Under the pieces are notes generated by a model, which saw only the letters and a program-made list of their open reading frames with translations, did no database searches and had not been told where the DNA came from. A stretch of DNA of 64,000 bases, taken from Apium graveolens (taxonomy: Eukaryota > Streptophyta > Magnoliopsida > Apiales > Apiaceae). The position numbers and the translations under genes were made by a program. The stretch is from contig NC_133657.1 in NCBI RefSeq assembly GCF_009905375.1, positions 41,287,853-41,351,852 on the forward strand, written 5' to 3'. Below, one piece after another: positions 25,425-36,586 of the stretch (positions are counted from its first letter, which is position 1; every line of letters begins with the position of its first letter).

Positions 25425-25440
25425 TCTTCATGCATATATA

Positions 25441-25727
25441 TAGGTTTACATATATTTAGGCCCATTACCAATATATACCCCGTATACATTAAAGACAAAA
25501 GACCTGTCATATTATTCATCCACACTCATATCTTTCCCTCTTTTTATTTCAACTATTCCAAAACTCTCATACTTTCGAACTCAACTGCAACACGTATGGG
25601 GTTGGTTCTTTCCATCCATTTCAGGTTTTTATGTTCCTGAACTTGCATTTATTTACCCGTATTACTTTGATCAATTTGCTAATTTATCGTTATTGTTTGT
25701 TAAAAGTCTTCCCACAGTGTAATACTA

Positions 25728-25768
<41 letters not shown>

Positions 25769-26106
25769 GCAATGTGATATTAACACACTATTCTCTAAAT
25801 TCATAAGTGGTTGTTCTAGTTGTATTAAGGGATTAAAATGTTATAGATATTTTTAAATTTCTGATGTTTTTGTCTATAATTTAGCTTTGATAGATATTTA
25901 CATTGTCCAACTTCATTATTCTTTTATACAATTAAATTATAATACCATCTTCTTGCAGGAACACACACACCCAACATTTTTGCTTTGTCTATCGAATCTC
26001 GATGTTAACAAGACATATATGGTTAGTCCTACTTTTTTAATTACAAAATTATACCAGCAGAACAAGTATCTTGACCCATTTGTATATGTATTGAATTAAT
26101 TTGCAG
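25441..26106. other. Flanking DNA with an (AT)n microsatellite at 25733-25762
   Basis: The stretch from the broken Copia end to the B3 pseudogene is mostly AT-rich. A run of about 15 AT units lies at 25733-25762. It may hold the promoter and first exon of the B3 gene, but I cannot identify either. Confidence 0.5.
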
Positions 26107-27373
26107 AAAGTACCATCTCACTTTGTCAATAAATGCGGAGATCATGTGCCAGAGAACGTTACCCTCCAACTACCAAATGGGTATCAGCACTATGTTCATT
26201 TCAACAAGGGTATGAAGAGGTTTGATAATGTTTGTCCTTTTTAAAGTGACTTTAGTGACTTTAATTCTGGGGAAGGTTTCCATCCACTGATCTATTAGGT
26301 GAAGGGGTCTTCACTATATTCGTACTTGATCGTTCGGGTATGGAGATTGACTATCCAATAATTAGTATCAAATCAATTCAGTTTAGTTACTTAGTAAACC
26401 TTTTTTAAAAAATGTATGTAGATATTGTTGATGGGATTGGTAAGAAATTTTGTTGTTCATACCGATGAGAGGCAGAAGCGATTCCCTGAAATAGTAAGCT
26501 CTAATATAGTGGGTGTGTGTGTGTGTATAATCGTATAATTGTCAAAGTGCACATTACAACATCTTAAGCAAACAATATATTCAAATGTTTTGCAACAGGC
26601 CTTGCCTTCAACATTTGTTGATCGTTTTCGACACATGATTAGAAGGAACAATTTTCTTACTCCTAATAATGGATATAAGTTCAAGTTCACATTTTCAGCA
26701 GTTGAAAAGAAGTTTATGAATCTCAGTGCAATATTCAGGCCCAAATACTAGAAAGCTGGTGAGACTGTCCTCTTTGAACTCTCTCATAAGTCTGAGTTTT
26801 TTGTGTCCATTTTTTCAAGAAAAAAACTTGAAAAATCGCTTTCTATTTCCTATCCTATAACCGGTAAGTTTTTATTATATACTTATGTTCTTATTGGTCG
26901 TTTGGAGGAGCTTAAATGGATATTATACTATATGTTTTTTATTATAGTCAATGCAAGTTTAGCAGTTCATCATGTTGGCAATATGCGGAGTTTTGATGTC
27001 ACATTGATTCCATCTAATATTGATATGAACTCTCACGGAGTGGTACTGTTCTTCAAATTCCAAATTCATTAAATATTAACAAGTTAGTTATATTTAAGAA
27101 TCATGTCTCATATATTTCTTTTTTTTTAATGTACACTATGTTCCACCTTGGATTGTTCTGGAGAAACGTAGTTGAAAGCATGTCAATTATGTCCTTCTAA
27201 ATATGAGTAGACGGAAGTGGAAGGTTGGAATTGTCTTTTCAACTTCCAAAGCAAGATTTTCATTTGGGTGGGATAAGTTTATCAAGTAGAATAATTTTGC
27301 CGTGAATGACAAACTATGTTTTGTCATAACGGAGGATGATTACACTATTTTTTTTGTTGTTCAACAGAAATGA
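26107..27373 (+). pseudogene. B3-domain (REM-type) transcription factor gene, decayed
   Basis: Pieces of at least three B3 DNA-binding domains can be read. The first has VPSHFVNKCGDHVPENVTLQ and LPNGYQHYVHFNKG at 26107-26220, then GEGVFTIFVLDRSGMEI at about 26300. The second has LPSTFVDRFRH at about 26606, then FMNLSAIF, and GETVLFELSHKSEFFVSIF at about 26758-26820. The third has VPPWIVLEKR at about 27140, RKWKVGIVFSTSKARFSFGW and NDKLCFVITEDDYTIFF at about 27213-27355. The F-GWxxF and GDxxxFEL phrases are typical of B3 domains, which bind DNA in plant nuclei. In-frame stops (for example near 26243, 26750, 27178 and 27288) and frame changes show it is dead. No start could be assigned. Confidence 0.7.
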
Positions 27374-28056
27374 CTTTTTGGTTAAATCAGTATGCGTCAT
27401 TTTTTGAATCTGTTTTAGTACCATAACTTTTATAGTGAACTTAATTCTTAAAATCACTTAAACCCCTTTTTTGTATTTTTATATTCTATGAATTGTATTT
27501 GTCGACTACAATTACAATAATCTTAATCTTAATATTACTATAATATTAAATTTTCCAAATAGTGTTATATAAAAGTTCTAAAATTATGAAATTTTTAAAA
27601 TTATAAAAGAAGATAAAGAGTTGATTCCTCAATTAATAAACATCACATGTGTAGAGCGACTACACACCCTATTATTTTAAATTTGTGTTACCACCATTTA
27701 ATTGGTCATTCAGAATCACAATTATTCAATTTTTAAACAAATTTAGAATGCTCCAAATAATTAATAACATGAGATATTAAATATCGTGTATGTAGCGCGG
27801 GCACATGTAAAATTAACTAAAATTAAATTTAATTAGAATAAAAATAAATAAAATTAAAATTAAAATATTTATATTAACAATTTACAAATAGCTTACCAAA
27901 AGTTTGGCCTGTCTCATAAATTTGCCAATTTGCCTAAAACCCTGTCTCATAAATTTGCCAATCTGCCTAAAACCCTGTCTCCTCTCTATCCATTTGTCTC
28001 TCCAACAAGCTCTAGAAGCTTCTTCTGGTAAGAAGATTAGGAAATATAAGAAGAAA
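27374..28056. other. AT-rich spacer with a 33-bp tandem duplication
   Basis: No gene is seen from 27374 to 27900. At 27908-27973 a 33-bp unit starting CCTGTCTCATAAATTTGCC is present twice in tandem, with a partial third start. It lies just upstream of the first NOA1-like exon and keeps a frame open through the duplication (from 27904), but I see no reason to think it is coding. Confidence 0.55.
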
Positions 28057-30863
28057 ATGGTGAGTGCTTCTGCTGCTTCTCAGTATATTTGTTGTTATGG
28101 ATGTGGTGCTCCTTTCGAGACCCGGTTATGTCGATACGGATATAGTTGTACCCTATTTTTGTAACGGTGAACCAGTAATTGAAATTTTAATTATTCAATT
28201 TAAGACTTAACTATTCCAGAATCTTTGCAGTCTCACTAAAATTTTCTTTTATGCAATGTTTTCAACTAATCCAAGGAGTTGGGAATCACCATTTAGGTTT
28301 TTGTTCTGCTTCCTCTAATGCTTAGTAATCCACAGGTTGATATAGTAGACTTCAACGGCAGCTTCTTGGCTCGTGTGCGCGACCTTGCTGGTGCTAATCC
28401 CATAATTTTACTTGTGACAAAGGTGATAATTTTTACTTCATAAAAAGCCATATGTATGCTTCTCTCTCTTTTAATCGCTTATTCAAGCACAAAGTAACAG
28501 ATTTTTGTATTCCTTTCTAATTATTTTTTCTAATGAAGATATACAAACGGTGCATGAGATTGGAGACCACTCATTCCTGTTACTTACTGAACTAGGTTAG
28601 GGCATCTGGCTAGTTAGTGGCATTTCATACATTGCATTATTGTTGTACTGTACAACATGTAATGTAGGAGGAACATGATAATGAATATCTGAAACTAGTT
28701 AACTAAGCTATTGGCTGTGGCCTATATAGTCTACTATAATTTTTCTCCTCTTTACTTATATTTTTGCCCACTTCTTTATGGTTGACCTCCTTCCCAAAGG
28801 AACAGATTTTAATTATATTGGTGACTGGGTTGTGGAAGCCACCATGAAGAAAAAACTTAAGTAATCCATAAACTCTATTTAACTTAACTTTTTTGGTCTT
28901 ATTCATTCATTTATTAAAAACATATTGGTATATATTGTTAGTAATGTTATATATACGAAAAAATTTTCTAAGAAAAATCTTATTAGGTATAAAATAGTTT
29001 TTTTTGTTCATCTTAGGGCTTCAAGTATTTGTAAAATTATAGCAGCAGAGCAGTAGTTCCTTTTAGCTGTGAAAGTAGGCAACCAACAAGTCGAGACATT
29101 ACATGACATATCAGCTTTCTAAATAAGTGTCTAAGAGTTCTTTCTTAAGATCAAGATACCCTTAAACATAAATAGTTTGAAAAGAGTATACTGTACCTAA
29201 AAGAAGCAGCCTATATGATCACGGGCACGTTGCTATGAGAATTATTTGATTGCAGTGGAACTCATGACATTCCCTGATGACACGAGCAGTGAAGCTAATT
29301 TTTGAAGCTTTACCTATCTCTGACATGTTTATGAGCTGTATATACCCTTGGCTTTGTATTCAATAGGTACTTGGCAGAGGTGATCTATTATAGTAGGAGC
29401 CTTTTTTATTGTTGATGCTGTCAAGGGTTGTGATATGTGGCTAGTGTTCGCTCTTATTCTTTCTCTAGCCATCCTTTCAGTTGTCTATTAGATAATGAAT
29501 ACGAGTAGCTCGGTACACAAGGCTCCAAATGTGAAGCTATCATTCTGTTCTTAGATTAGGTTCATAATGACATGCACTTTTTTAGAAGAAGCTTGTGCTT
29601 TTATTTTATGGTTGTCGTCCATCAAAATTATTAACAATGTAGTTTGGACCACTTTATATTTTACATTATATTTTTTTAGTGAAATTACAAGACTAGGCCC
29701 AAAATTATGAATCAACTATGATTTATAATTTTTAATAATATAAATTATTAATTATGCACAGACACTGTGTTTTTATCTAAGTTAATTTTTATTTTCTTGG
29801 TGTGAATCCCTATGCTTTAGCTTATGAAATTTATGAACCTCACTGATTGAAACATCTTAGGTAAGTCATGTTTAATTATGTTCCTCTTTATGTCTCTTTT
29901 TTTAGAGAACCAAGAACAACGTTACAATTGCTAAGAAGAGTTATGGTTATATTATAAGACAAAATCTATTTTTTGCAGCATCCTTAGTGTTCATTTAACA
30001 AGTTCCAAGTCTTTGGTTGGAATAGCTGGGGTTGTGTCCGGAATTCAGAAAGAGAAGAAGGTACATTTTAGTGATTGTCATGGAAACTAAAATCTAATCA
30101 GTTCTTCAATCTTCTGGAACTTATTTTTGTACTCTGAACCTTATTTTGCAGGGGCGGGATGTTTATATTCTGGTTAGTAAGCTCAGCTATTGGTTAATTG
30201 AATTACTGCTCGATACTAATTGGCATATTGTGTATAATTTGTGCACCATTTTTGCACTTTTTTCATTACATTGTTACCATAGAACAACCACCAGCACACC
30301 TGGTGGAGAATCATGTGGATAAAGGATGGGGAACTTATGTTTTGTAATTCAAGATGTCTTTGTGAGTTGGGGCTTATTTGTTTATGATTGAATAAAACCA
30401 AATGGGCTAATGCTAAATCATTCATTGATTAAGATTAAGCATATATATGCCGATTAAAACAAATTATTACCTACACTAAGATAAAGCGTACCTAAGGGCT
30501 CACTCCGATATTTTCAGCTGAACAGCCCTACATTCTTGACCATTCTACATGTAGCATTCATATTTAACAAATGAAACATGTTTTTCCAGAACTGGTTTAA
30601 TTCAAGAAGTAGGTGAGACATAGATGCAAGGTCTTCCGAGACTTTTATTTTGATTTTACACGGATTTACCTGGGATCATTACATTGTTTCTTACAGATTT
30701 GCTCCACTACTCTACTCGAGTAATCATATAGAGGTGTTTAATTGCTCAGTTCTCCCCCCTCCCCTCTCGCCCTCTCCCCCTACCTCTCCCTCCCCCCCCT
30801 CCTCTCCCCTCCATGTAGAGTAAGACCTTTTTTAGAGATTTTATATCATCTTGTTTTCAGTGC

Positions 30864-30865
30864 TT

Positions 30866-30904
<39 letters not shown>
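30864..30904. repeat. (CT)n(AT)n microsatellite
   Basis: A run of CT repeats followed directly by AT repeats, in an intron of the NOA1-like copy. A C/T-rich low-complexity block precedes it at 30750-30815. Confidence 0.9.
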
Positions 30905-32635
30905 GTAATAGTTGTGTTCTTCGTCTTATTTTTTGGGAAGTTTCTCATTATGATAACTATGAATAAAGTATTGTTGTTCACATGCTAGGGGTCTGCTAAT
31001 GTTGGAAAATCAGCATTCATCAATGCTTTATTAAGTAAGTTTGCACTACGGCTTGAACTATTAAATTCAATCAGCGGGTCAACCCCTCTGTTTGACAAAT
31101 TTATGTTTCATTTGTGTTCCGTCCATATGTTAAAGGGCACCTGTTTAATAATTTAAAACTGCTAACCCATGCTGTATATATATGGACATGTCTTTTCTTA
31201 TGTGTGAGTGGAAGGAATACAATATACACTTGACAAGAGGTGTATTCATTCCTCAATCACCCCATTTTGTTTTTTAAGACAACACAGTAACTGTTATAGC
31301 TAAACTTTTTTACTCTAAAAGTTGTAGAGCATAAGATACTCACCTACTCACAATAACATAATGAATTGGGTCTACAGGCACGTAAATAATGGGGGACCAA
31401 CATTTAAGGTAGGGAAACATGAATTCTACCTTGATGTGATTGGCCTTACCACTGATTTGTCATGCATGCTTTTCATAAGAACCTTCTGGCTTGTTTTTTT
31501 GTTGGTTCATGTTTTTGCTTGTATAGTCCTAGATTCCTAATCTTAAAACATAATTGCACTGTAAAAAGAGATGTTATCCTATAAGGATCCAGTTGCTGCA
31601 ATGGCACGGAAATACAAACCTATTCAGTCTGCTGTCCCTGGAACTACTGTGGGTCCAATTGAAATCAATGCTTTCATAGGAGGGGTATGTGATTACTTTC
31701 ATTCCTAGTACAAGCCATGTCATTGTAGTAGAAATTAATGTGTTTCTTTTATACTTTTGGGACCACAAGTTGTATTCACAATTTTCTTCTCATCTGTTTC
31801 ATACTTTTCGACATGTTTTTTGTTTGTAGTACCTTGAACTTAGTTGAAATATTTGATACCCTAATACATTGATCGTGCTGGTTGGTCAGTGGGTTGAGTT
31901 TGTTTATTAGATTTCAAAGTCTTTATCCATATTACTAATATGCTACTTCATTCCATGTAAAGATAAAGTGTCCTTTAAATCACAGATCATTACACAATAT
32001 TATTTTTTTATGGTTCAGAAATTATACGACACTCCTGGAGTTCATCTCCATCATAGGCAAGCCGCAGTGGTTCAATCAGATGATCTACCAGCACTTGCTC
32101 CTCGAAGTCGGCTCAGAGGGCAATCTTTTACAGTATGTTCTTTTTCTAAGACAATAAAAAAGTCTTATCCTGTGGTCGTAGAAACATGCATAATTTACCC
32201 GATTTATTATTCTTGTATCCTTCATTTGGGGGTTATTATGTTAATATAGAGTATGTTGTCTGACCAGAGGGCTCAGGTTCCTACAAATGATTTGGCACCT
32301 GAATTAATTAAATTAAATGGAATGAACGGGTTTTCCATTTTTTTGGTAGGTCTTGTTCGAATTGATGTATTGAAGGTAGTCTTTCACACTCTTTCTTATA
32401 TTTGTCGTGAAAAGATGAATAATGGATGTTTTTTTTTTGGTGTTTTCAGGTCCTTCCTGAGACATGTTTAACATTTTATGGACCAAAGGCAGTTAAAAAT
32501 TGCATTGTACCTACTTGTAAAGCAGATAAATTTTACAAGGTAACTCTTAGTATGTTCTTCAGTTGCTAACAGGATAGGACCGTGCACGTTACACTGTGCA
32601 AGTGCCTCAAAAAAAAAGAGAAGTATACCCTATTT

Positions 32636-33064
32636 AGGACATCTCCAATGATACACTATAATTCTAAATTAGTGTAACTTTAACACTAGTTGGATATAGT
32701 AAACGACGTCCATTAGGACACTATAGTAGTGTAAAAGTTAAACCAAATGAATATTGATTAGTATTGCATCAAATTTGTGGTAACACTATCCTTTGGTGTA
32801 ACTTCTACAGCAAATTTATTTCTAAAATCCCAAGTATAACCTTATACTCAATAATTAAATAAGTTTGTTGCTTCCATGTTCTACCAAAAAGTTACAAAAA
32901 GTTGAAAAATATTCCTAGTAGTACAAAATATGCAGTTTCCAGTGTAGTGTTTGGTCGTAAACATGAAGAGCATCTTTTTTTTTTAATTGAGTGCTCTTGC
33001 ACAGTGTATTTTACTTGGGAATTTATAGTGTAAAAAGTTCTACCAACATTGGTTAGACATCAGT
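32636..33064. mobile_element. Possible Tourist-like MITE in a NOA1-like intron
   Basis: Starts with TTAGGACATCTCCAATG and ends near CCAACATTGGTTAGACAT, giving weak inverted ends. The interior has repeated ACACTA and GTGTAA words. It resembles the element at 44996-45645, which starts GGAGCATTTCCAAC. Ends are approximate and no clear target duplication was seen. Confidence 0.3.
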
Positions 33065-33077
33065 AGGAAGTAAGGGG

Positions 33078-34165
33078 GCAGTGTTGTTAAACGCGAGATG
33101 CGCTTATAAGCGCAAAGGCTTCCTGGAGCATAAGCGAGAAGCGCAACGCGAGAAGCGCAACGCGAGAAGCGCGCTTTTTGAAAAACAAATTGCAATAGCT
33201 TGAAAAAATGTATAACAACGAATTTAACATATAATGAGCAAATCAGATTGTCATAAAATATGTTAATAATATCCAGATTCAAGTTTAGGGCAAAAACATT
33301 AAGTCTTTGTAATAAAATAAATATAGAGGATCAATTAAAAGTTCCATAAAGTAGTCATGGACTTCTTAATAGTTAATAACTTGACAAAAACTAAGGATCA
33401 TCACTAACATAAACTAAAAATCATGATCAGGTTCTTCATCTTCTTGAAGATTTTCTAAATCTTCATTTTCACATGGTCAAGATTTTTACCCCCTCTTCGA
33501 ATTCAATTTCATCTTCATCGTCTCCACTTTCATCAACTAAACGCCTTTAGATGATGATTCAATATTTTTTTTCCATTTTTGTTTCCACTAGAGGTATTTG
33601 ACCTATGGTAATGATGATATACATATGTTAAGTACAAAATACTTAAATAATAAATATGTAAATTAATTACTTAAGTATTAATTATCAGAATTTTTAATTA
33701 TTTACCTAGAATTATAACGAGGCTCTGTTGTGTGTATATACAAGAATCAGTACTATATACTAAGAAATCAGGACTCAGTATCTATATGTTTGTGTATGTG
33801 CTTGTGTATATATATGTAAGAAAGAAGATGATTACTAGAAAGGAGATAATCCGGCACATATCTTTTACAATTGTTGTGTGTATTGTTTGTATCGTTTGTT
33901 AGTGTCGGTCTCTTTTAGGGTTTTTATTACCATTTTCCTTAAAAAAAGACCCGGTCAAAGGCCCAGTCAGTAAAATTTAAAAAGCGCGCTTTTTTGCGCT
34001 TCTTGCATCTCGTTTAAGCGCTTCAGCATCTCGTTTAAGCGCAAGAAGCGCACCAAAAAGCGCGCTTCAGGATACTCGCATCGCATAATTGAATCGAAGC
34101 GCTTCAGCCTCTCAGCCTCGCATCGCATCGCTTCTCGCTTAAGCGCGCTTTTAACAACACTGGTG
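33078..34165. mobile_element. Non-autonomous hAT-type element with AAGCGCGCTT subterminal repeats
   Basis: The left end reads CAGTGTTGTTAAACGCG (from 33079) and the right end CGCTTTTAACAACACTG (to 34162), giving good inverted terminal repeats. The 8-bp word GTAAGGGG lies on both sides (33070-33077 and 34166-34173), the target duplication size of hAT elements. Both subterminal regions are packed with GAAGCGC, AAGCGCGCTT and CGCATCGCATCGC words, while the middle is AT-rich. At 33420-33560 the minus strand looks like an acidic tail of a former transposase (ENEDLENLQEDEEPD), a weak call. It lies in the intron between the NOA1-like exons ending at 32539 and starting at 34621. Confidence 0.75.
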
Positions 34166-35277
34166 GTAAGGGGAAATTTATAAAGTTTGCACTTCAAGTT
34201 ATCCATGCATTTGTTTAATAGCCCGTTTTTTTCTTACCTAACCCAGAAGTGATTCTCTTACAGATTTGTTTTATTGGAGTAGATGATAGTTTAATTATGA
34301 ATATATCTGGAAGAGTGAAGAATACTTTCAGGATATATGTTTATACTTGGAATAAATTGTCTAATCAAAGGAAAGAAAGAAATCTGATATGGTAGTGATT
34401 GAGAAAAAATTTGGCTCTTATAGAATTAAATACCGATGGCTGTCCTTTATTGAGCCCATTCATTCGTTGCTGTATGCCCAGTGTTTTTCTTAAACTTTAT
34501 TTTCCTTTCTTGTGTTGCTGTGCTTTGTGAACTGCTGGCTGGGAAGAGTTAGGAACACAATTTTGCTTTGTTTCCTTAGTATATGAAAATAAAATAAAAG
34601 TAACATTTCTTCTATTGCAGAAAGAAGTTGGAACTCTATTGACTCCTCCGATGGGAATGCGAAGAGCAGAACAATGGTCAGGACTTGAAACACACCGCGA
34701 GTTACAAATAAACTTTGAAGATCCAAACAGGTACGCACCACTGACCCTTTTAGCAAATCACAATTCAAGCTTCCAATTTGGGATTTAAGGAATTTCATAA
34801 ATGCTCTAAAGTCTAGTCCATAGAAATATCAAGCAATAGAGATTTCAGTACTTCGTTTTCTTATAAATGGGAACGCAAAGAGAATTTTTTAGAGTGTAAT
34901 ATTGGCTCTATTGTCAATAAATGGATATTCTTAGAGTGTAAACATTTTGTTGATTGCATGGTAACCATTTTTTAATTATATATGAATTATGATTATTGAG
35001 CTAATTCTATAATTTTGCTCAAGCAGGCCAGCATGTGATATCAGGTCTTGGATGGATTTGTGTTGAGCCTGCAAGTAAAGAATTTGGCGTAATATCTGAA
35101 CTAAATTTGGAAGAAAATGAAATTACAAAAGAGCTACATCTGAGAATTCATTTTCCGAAGCCAGTTGAGATTTTCTTTAGACCTCCGATGCCGGTTGGGA
35201 AGGCTGGAGGTGAGTGGTATCAGTATCCTGATTTAATGGAGAAAGAAGAGGAAGTAAGACCAAAATGGTTTTTCTGA

Positions 35278-36586
35278 TACCAGTGATGGTGTGGGTTTTT
35301 AGCAATATGTTTTTTTCACTTTTTGTATAATAATGTCGAAGTAATAGAATTAAATATCTTATACATGATATGTAATTTAATATCAAATATATAAAAATTT
35401 AGAAGCAACATTATTAAAAATGTTTTACACTAACAGAGAAAAAGGAGACTAGTTACATGTTTTGTGTTTTTTTACAGTACTACATGTTTTATGTTTGTAA
35501 AAGAGAGGTCCAAGAACTACAACTACACTCCATGCATTCGAAATATTGGATCAGCCAAGTTACATTTTTATGCCTCAATTTTTCCCTTATGTGTTACCCC
35601 ATGATAGCACACTGCATACCACAGAAAGATTGCAAATTTTCTTCTACTTATTTCCCTAGGCGAGGTATAGGATTTTCCAAAAAAGATCATACACAAGAAA
35701 CTGCAGAATGGTGAATCTTGACTCTAAAAGTAAGAAAACACATATTTGCAAGCTGTTCTCCCATTGTTTATTTACAGAAGTTATTTAGAGATCCACAACA
35801 ATTTGAAAATAAATTAGACTGGCCTTCAAATATGGGTATGAACTTTCATAAACACTTATAAACGGAGCAGGAAGTGGGGAGTCTTACAGGCATTATTTGT
35901 ACATTCTCCAACTGCAGGCATTATGTCGTGCTCGTCTTCAAAAATTACATGAAAATCATTTGATTCCAAAGCACTAATATAGGCCTTCTCAGATTTAAAT
36001 AGGCACATTACATTGATTATGTATTAATATAAATTGGCGTCCCCAAAAAAAAACCCATTTAGGCCGGTAGATCATTTTAGAGATCACCCACCTCAATAGA
36101 TGGCAAAACTTGGCGCTTATTATGGAAGCTACAAGGTCAGTGAGCTCACTCGGGCAGCCGAAGGCATTTAATACAGTCATCCAGCAGCATACATCCATCA
36201 CAAGCACCAACATGCACGGACATCAAATAGCCAGGCTTATAGAGAAGAAAAAGTTGCATTTCAGAAATGATGTAAGCATCAATGGCATCACTAAGAACAA
36301 ATGATTTCGAGGGACTAAATCTGCACAGCTAAGAACGTATAAAGCCAGTAAAAAACTCTATAACATGACACTTGAAGGTATTCTCAAAGAGAAATTTGAT
36401 TACACATTTGAACTATGTAAGCTGAAAAAAAGGACATGCAAGCTAAACTTAACTTTTTCTTTTCTAAAGTAATAAGCAAAATCGCTATATTATTGGGAAA
36501 ACATTCTTAAATATTTTTAAATAGTAAAAATATAAAATAGCATTAACATTGTTCTATAACTTACCTGTGGATATAATATGCTGCCA
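35278..36586. other. Convergent intergenic region
   Basis: Between the end of the plus-strand NOA1-like copy and the stop codon of the minus-strand NTPase gene. Small ORFs here are not recognised. It should hold the 3' UTR and polyadenylation signals of the intact minus-strand gene. A possible extra acceptor/donor pair near 36565-36585 could mark a UTR intron. Confidence 0.5.

Larger units (their letters stand above)
12241..25440 (-). mobile_element. Sirevirus-like Ty1/Copia element, 5' LTR truncated
   Basis: The element reads right to left. It has an LTR remnant (24992 to about 25424), a PBS complementary to initiator Met tRNA (TGGTATCAGAGCCA, minus strand, 24976-24990), a gag-pol frame (24935-19233), a spacer of about 2.4 kb, a second long ORF block (16849-13049), a purine tract GGGGGAGA just before 12846, and a complete 3' LTR (12241-12845). 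The gene order protease, integrase, RT, RNase H is Copia. A long extra ORF after pol is typical of Sireviruses (the Maximus lineage). LTR copies differ at roughly a dozen positions over about 425 bp by eye, so the insertion is fairly young. No target duplication is possible because the right end is deleted. A further LTR of the family begins at 63535. Confidence 0.9.
28057..35277 (+). pseudogene. NOA1: NOA1/RIF1-like circularly permuted GTPase, degraded copy
   Basis: NOA1 is a YqeH-family chloroplast GTPase needed for plastid ribosome function. Exon-like blocks: 28057-28161 (CYGCGAP zinc start), 28336-28422 (DIVDFNGSFLARVRDLAG), 28781-28860, 29979-30060, 30152-30172, 30989-31034, 31569-31684, 32019-32132, 32250-32375, 32450-32539, 34621-34730, 35027-35277. 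The permuted motif order is visible: G4 (TK|VD), G5 (TSSKS), G1 (GSANVGKS), G2 (PGTT), G3 (YDTPG), then the C-terminal domain ending EEEVRPKWFF. Defects: no transit peptide; the first zinc block shifts frame after CYGCGAP and the expected CxxC partner region is absent; the acceptor before 28781 reads TG instead of AG; a frameshift lies at about 35031-35042. Other junctions are clean GT-AG. Read as a decayed duplicate of a conserved gene. Confidence 0.85.

Noticed and set aside
35457..35714. 85-codon plus-strand ORF downstream of the NOA1-like copy
   Set aside because: No similarity recognised and low complexity; more likely old 3' flank.
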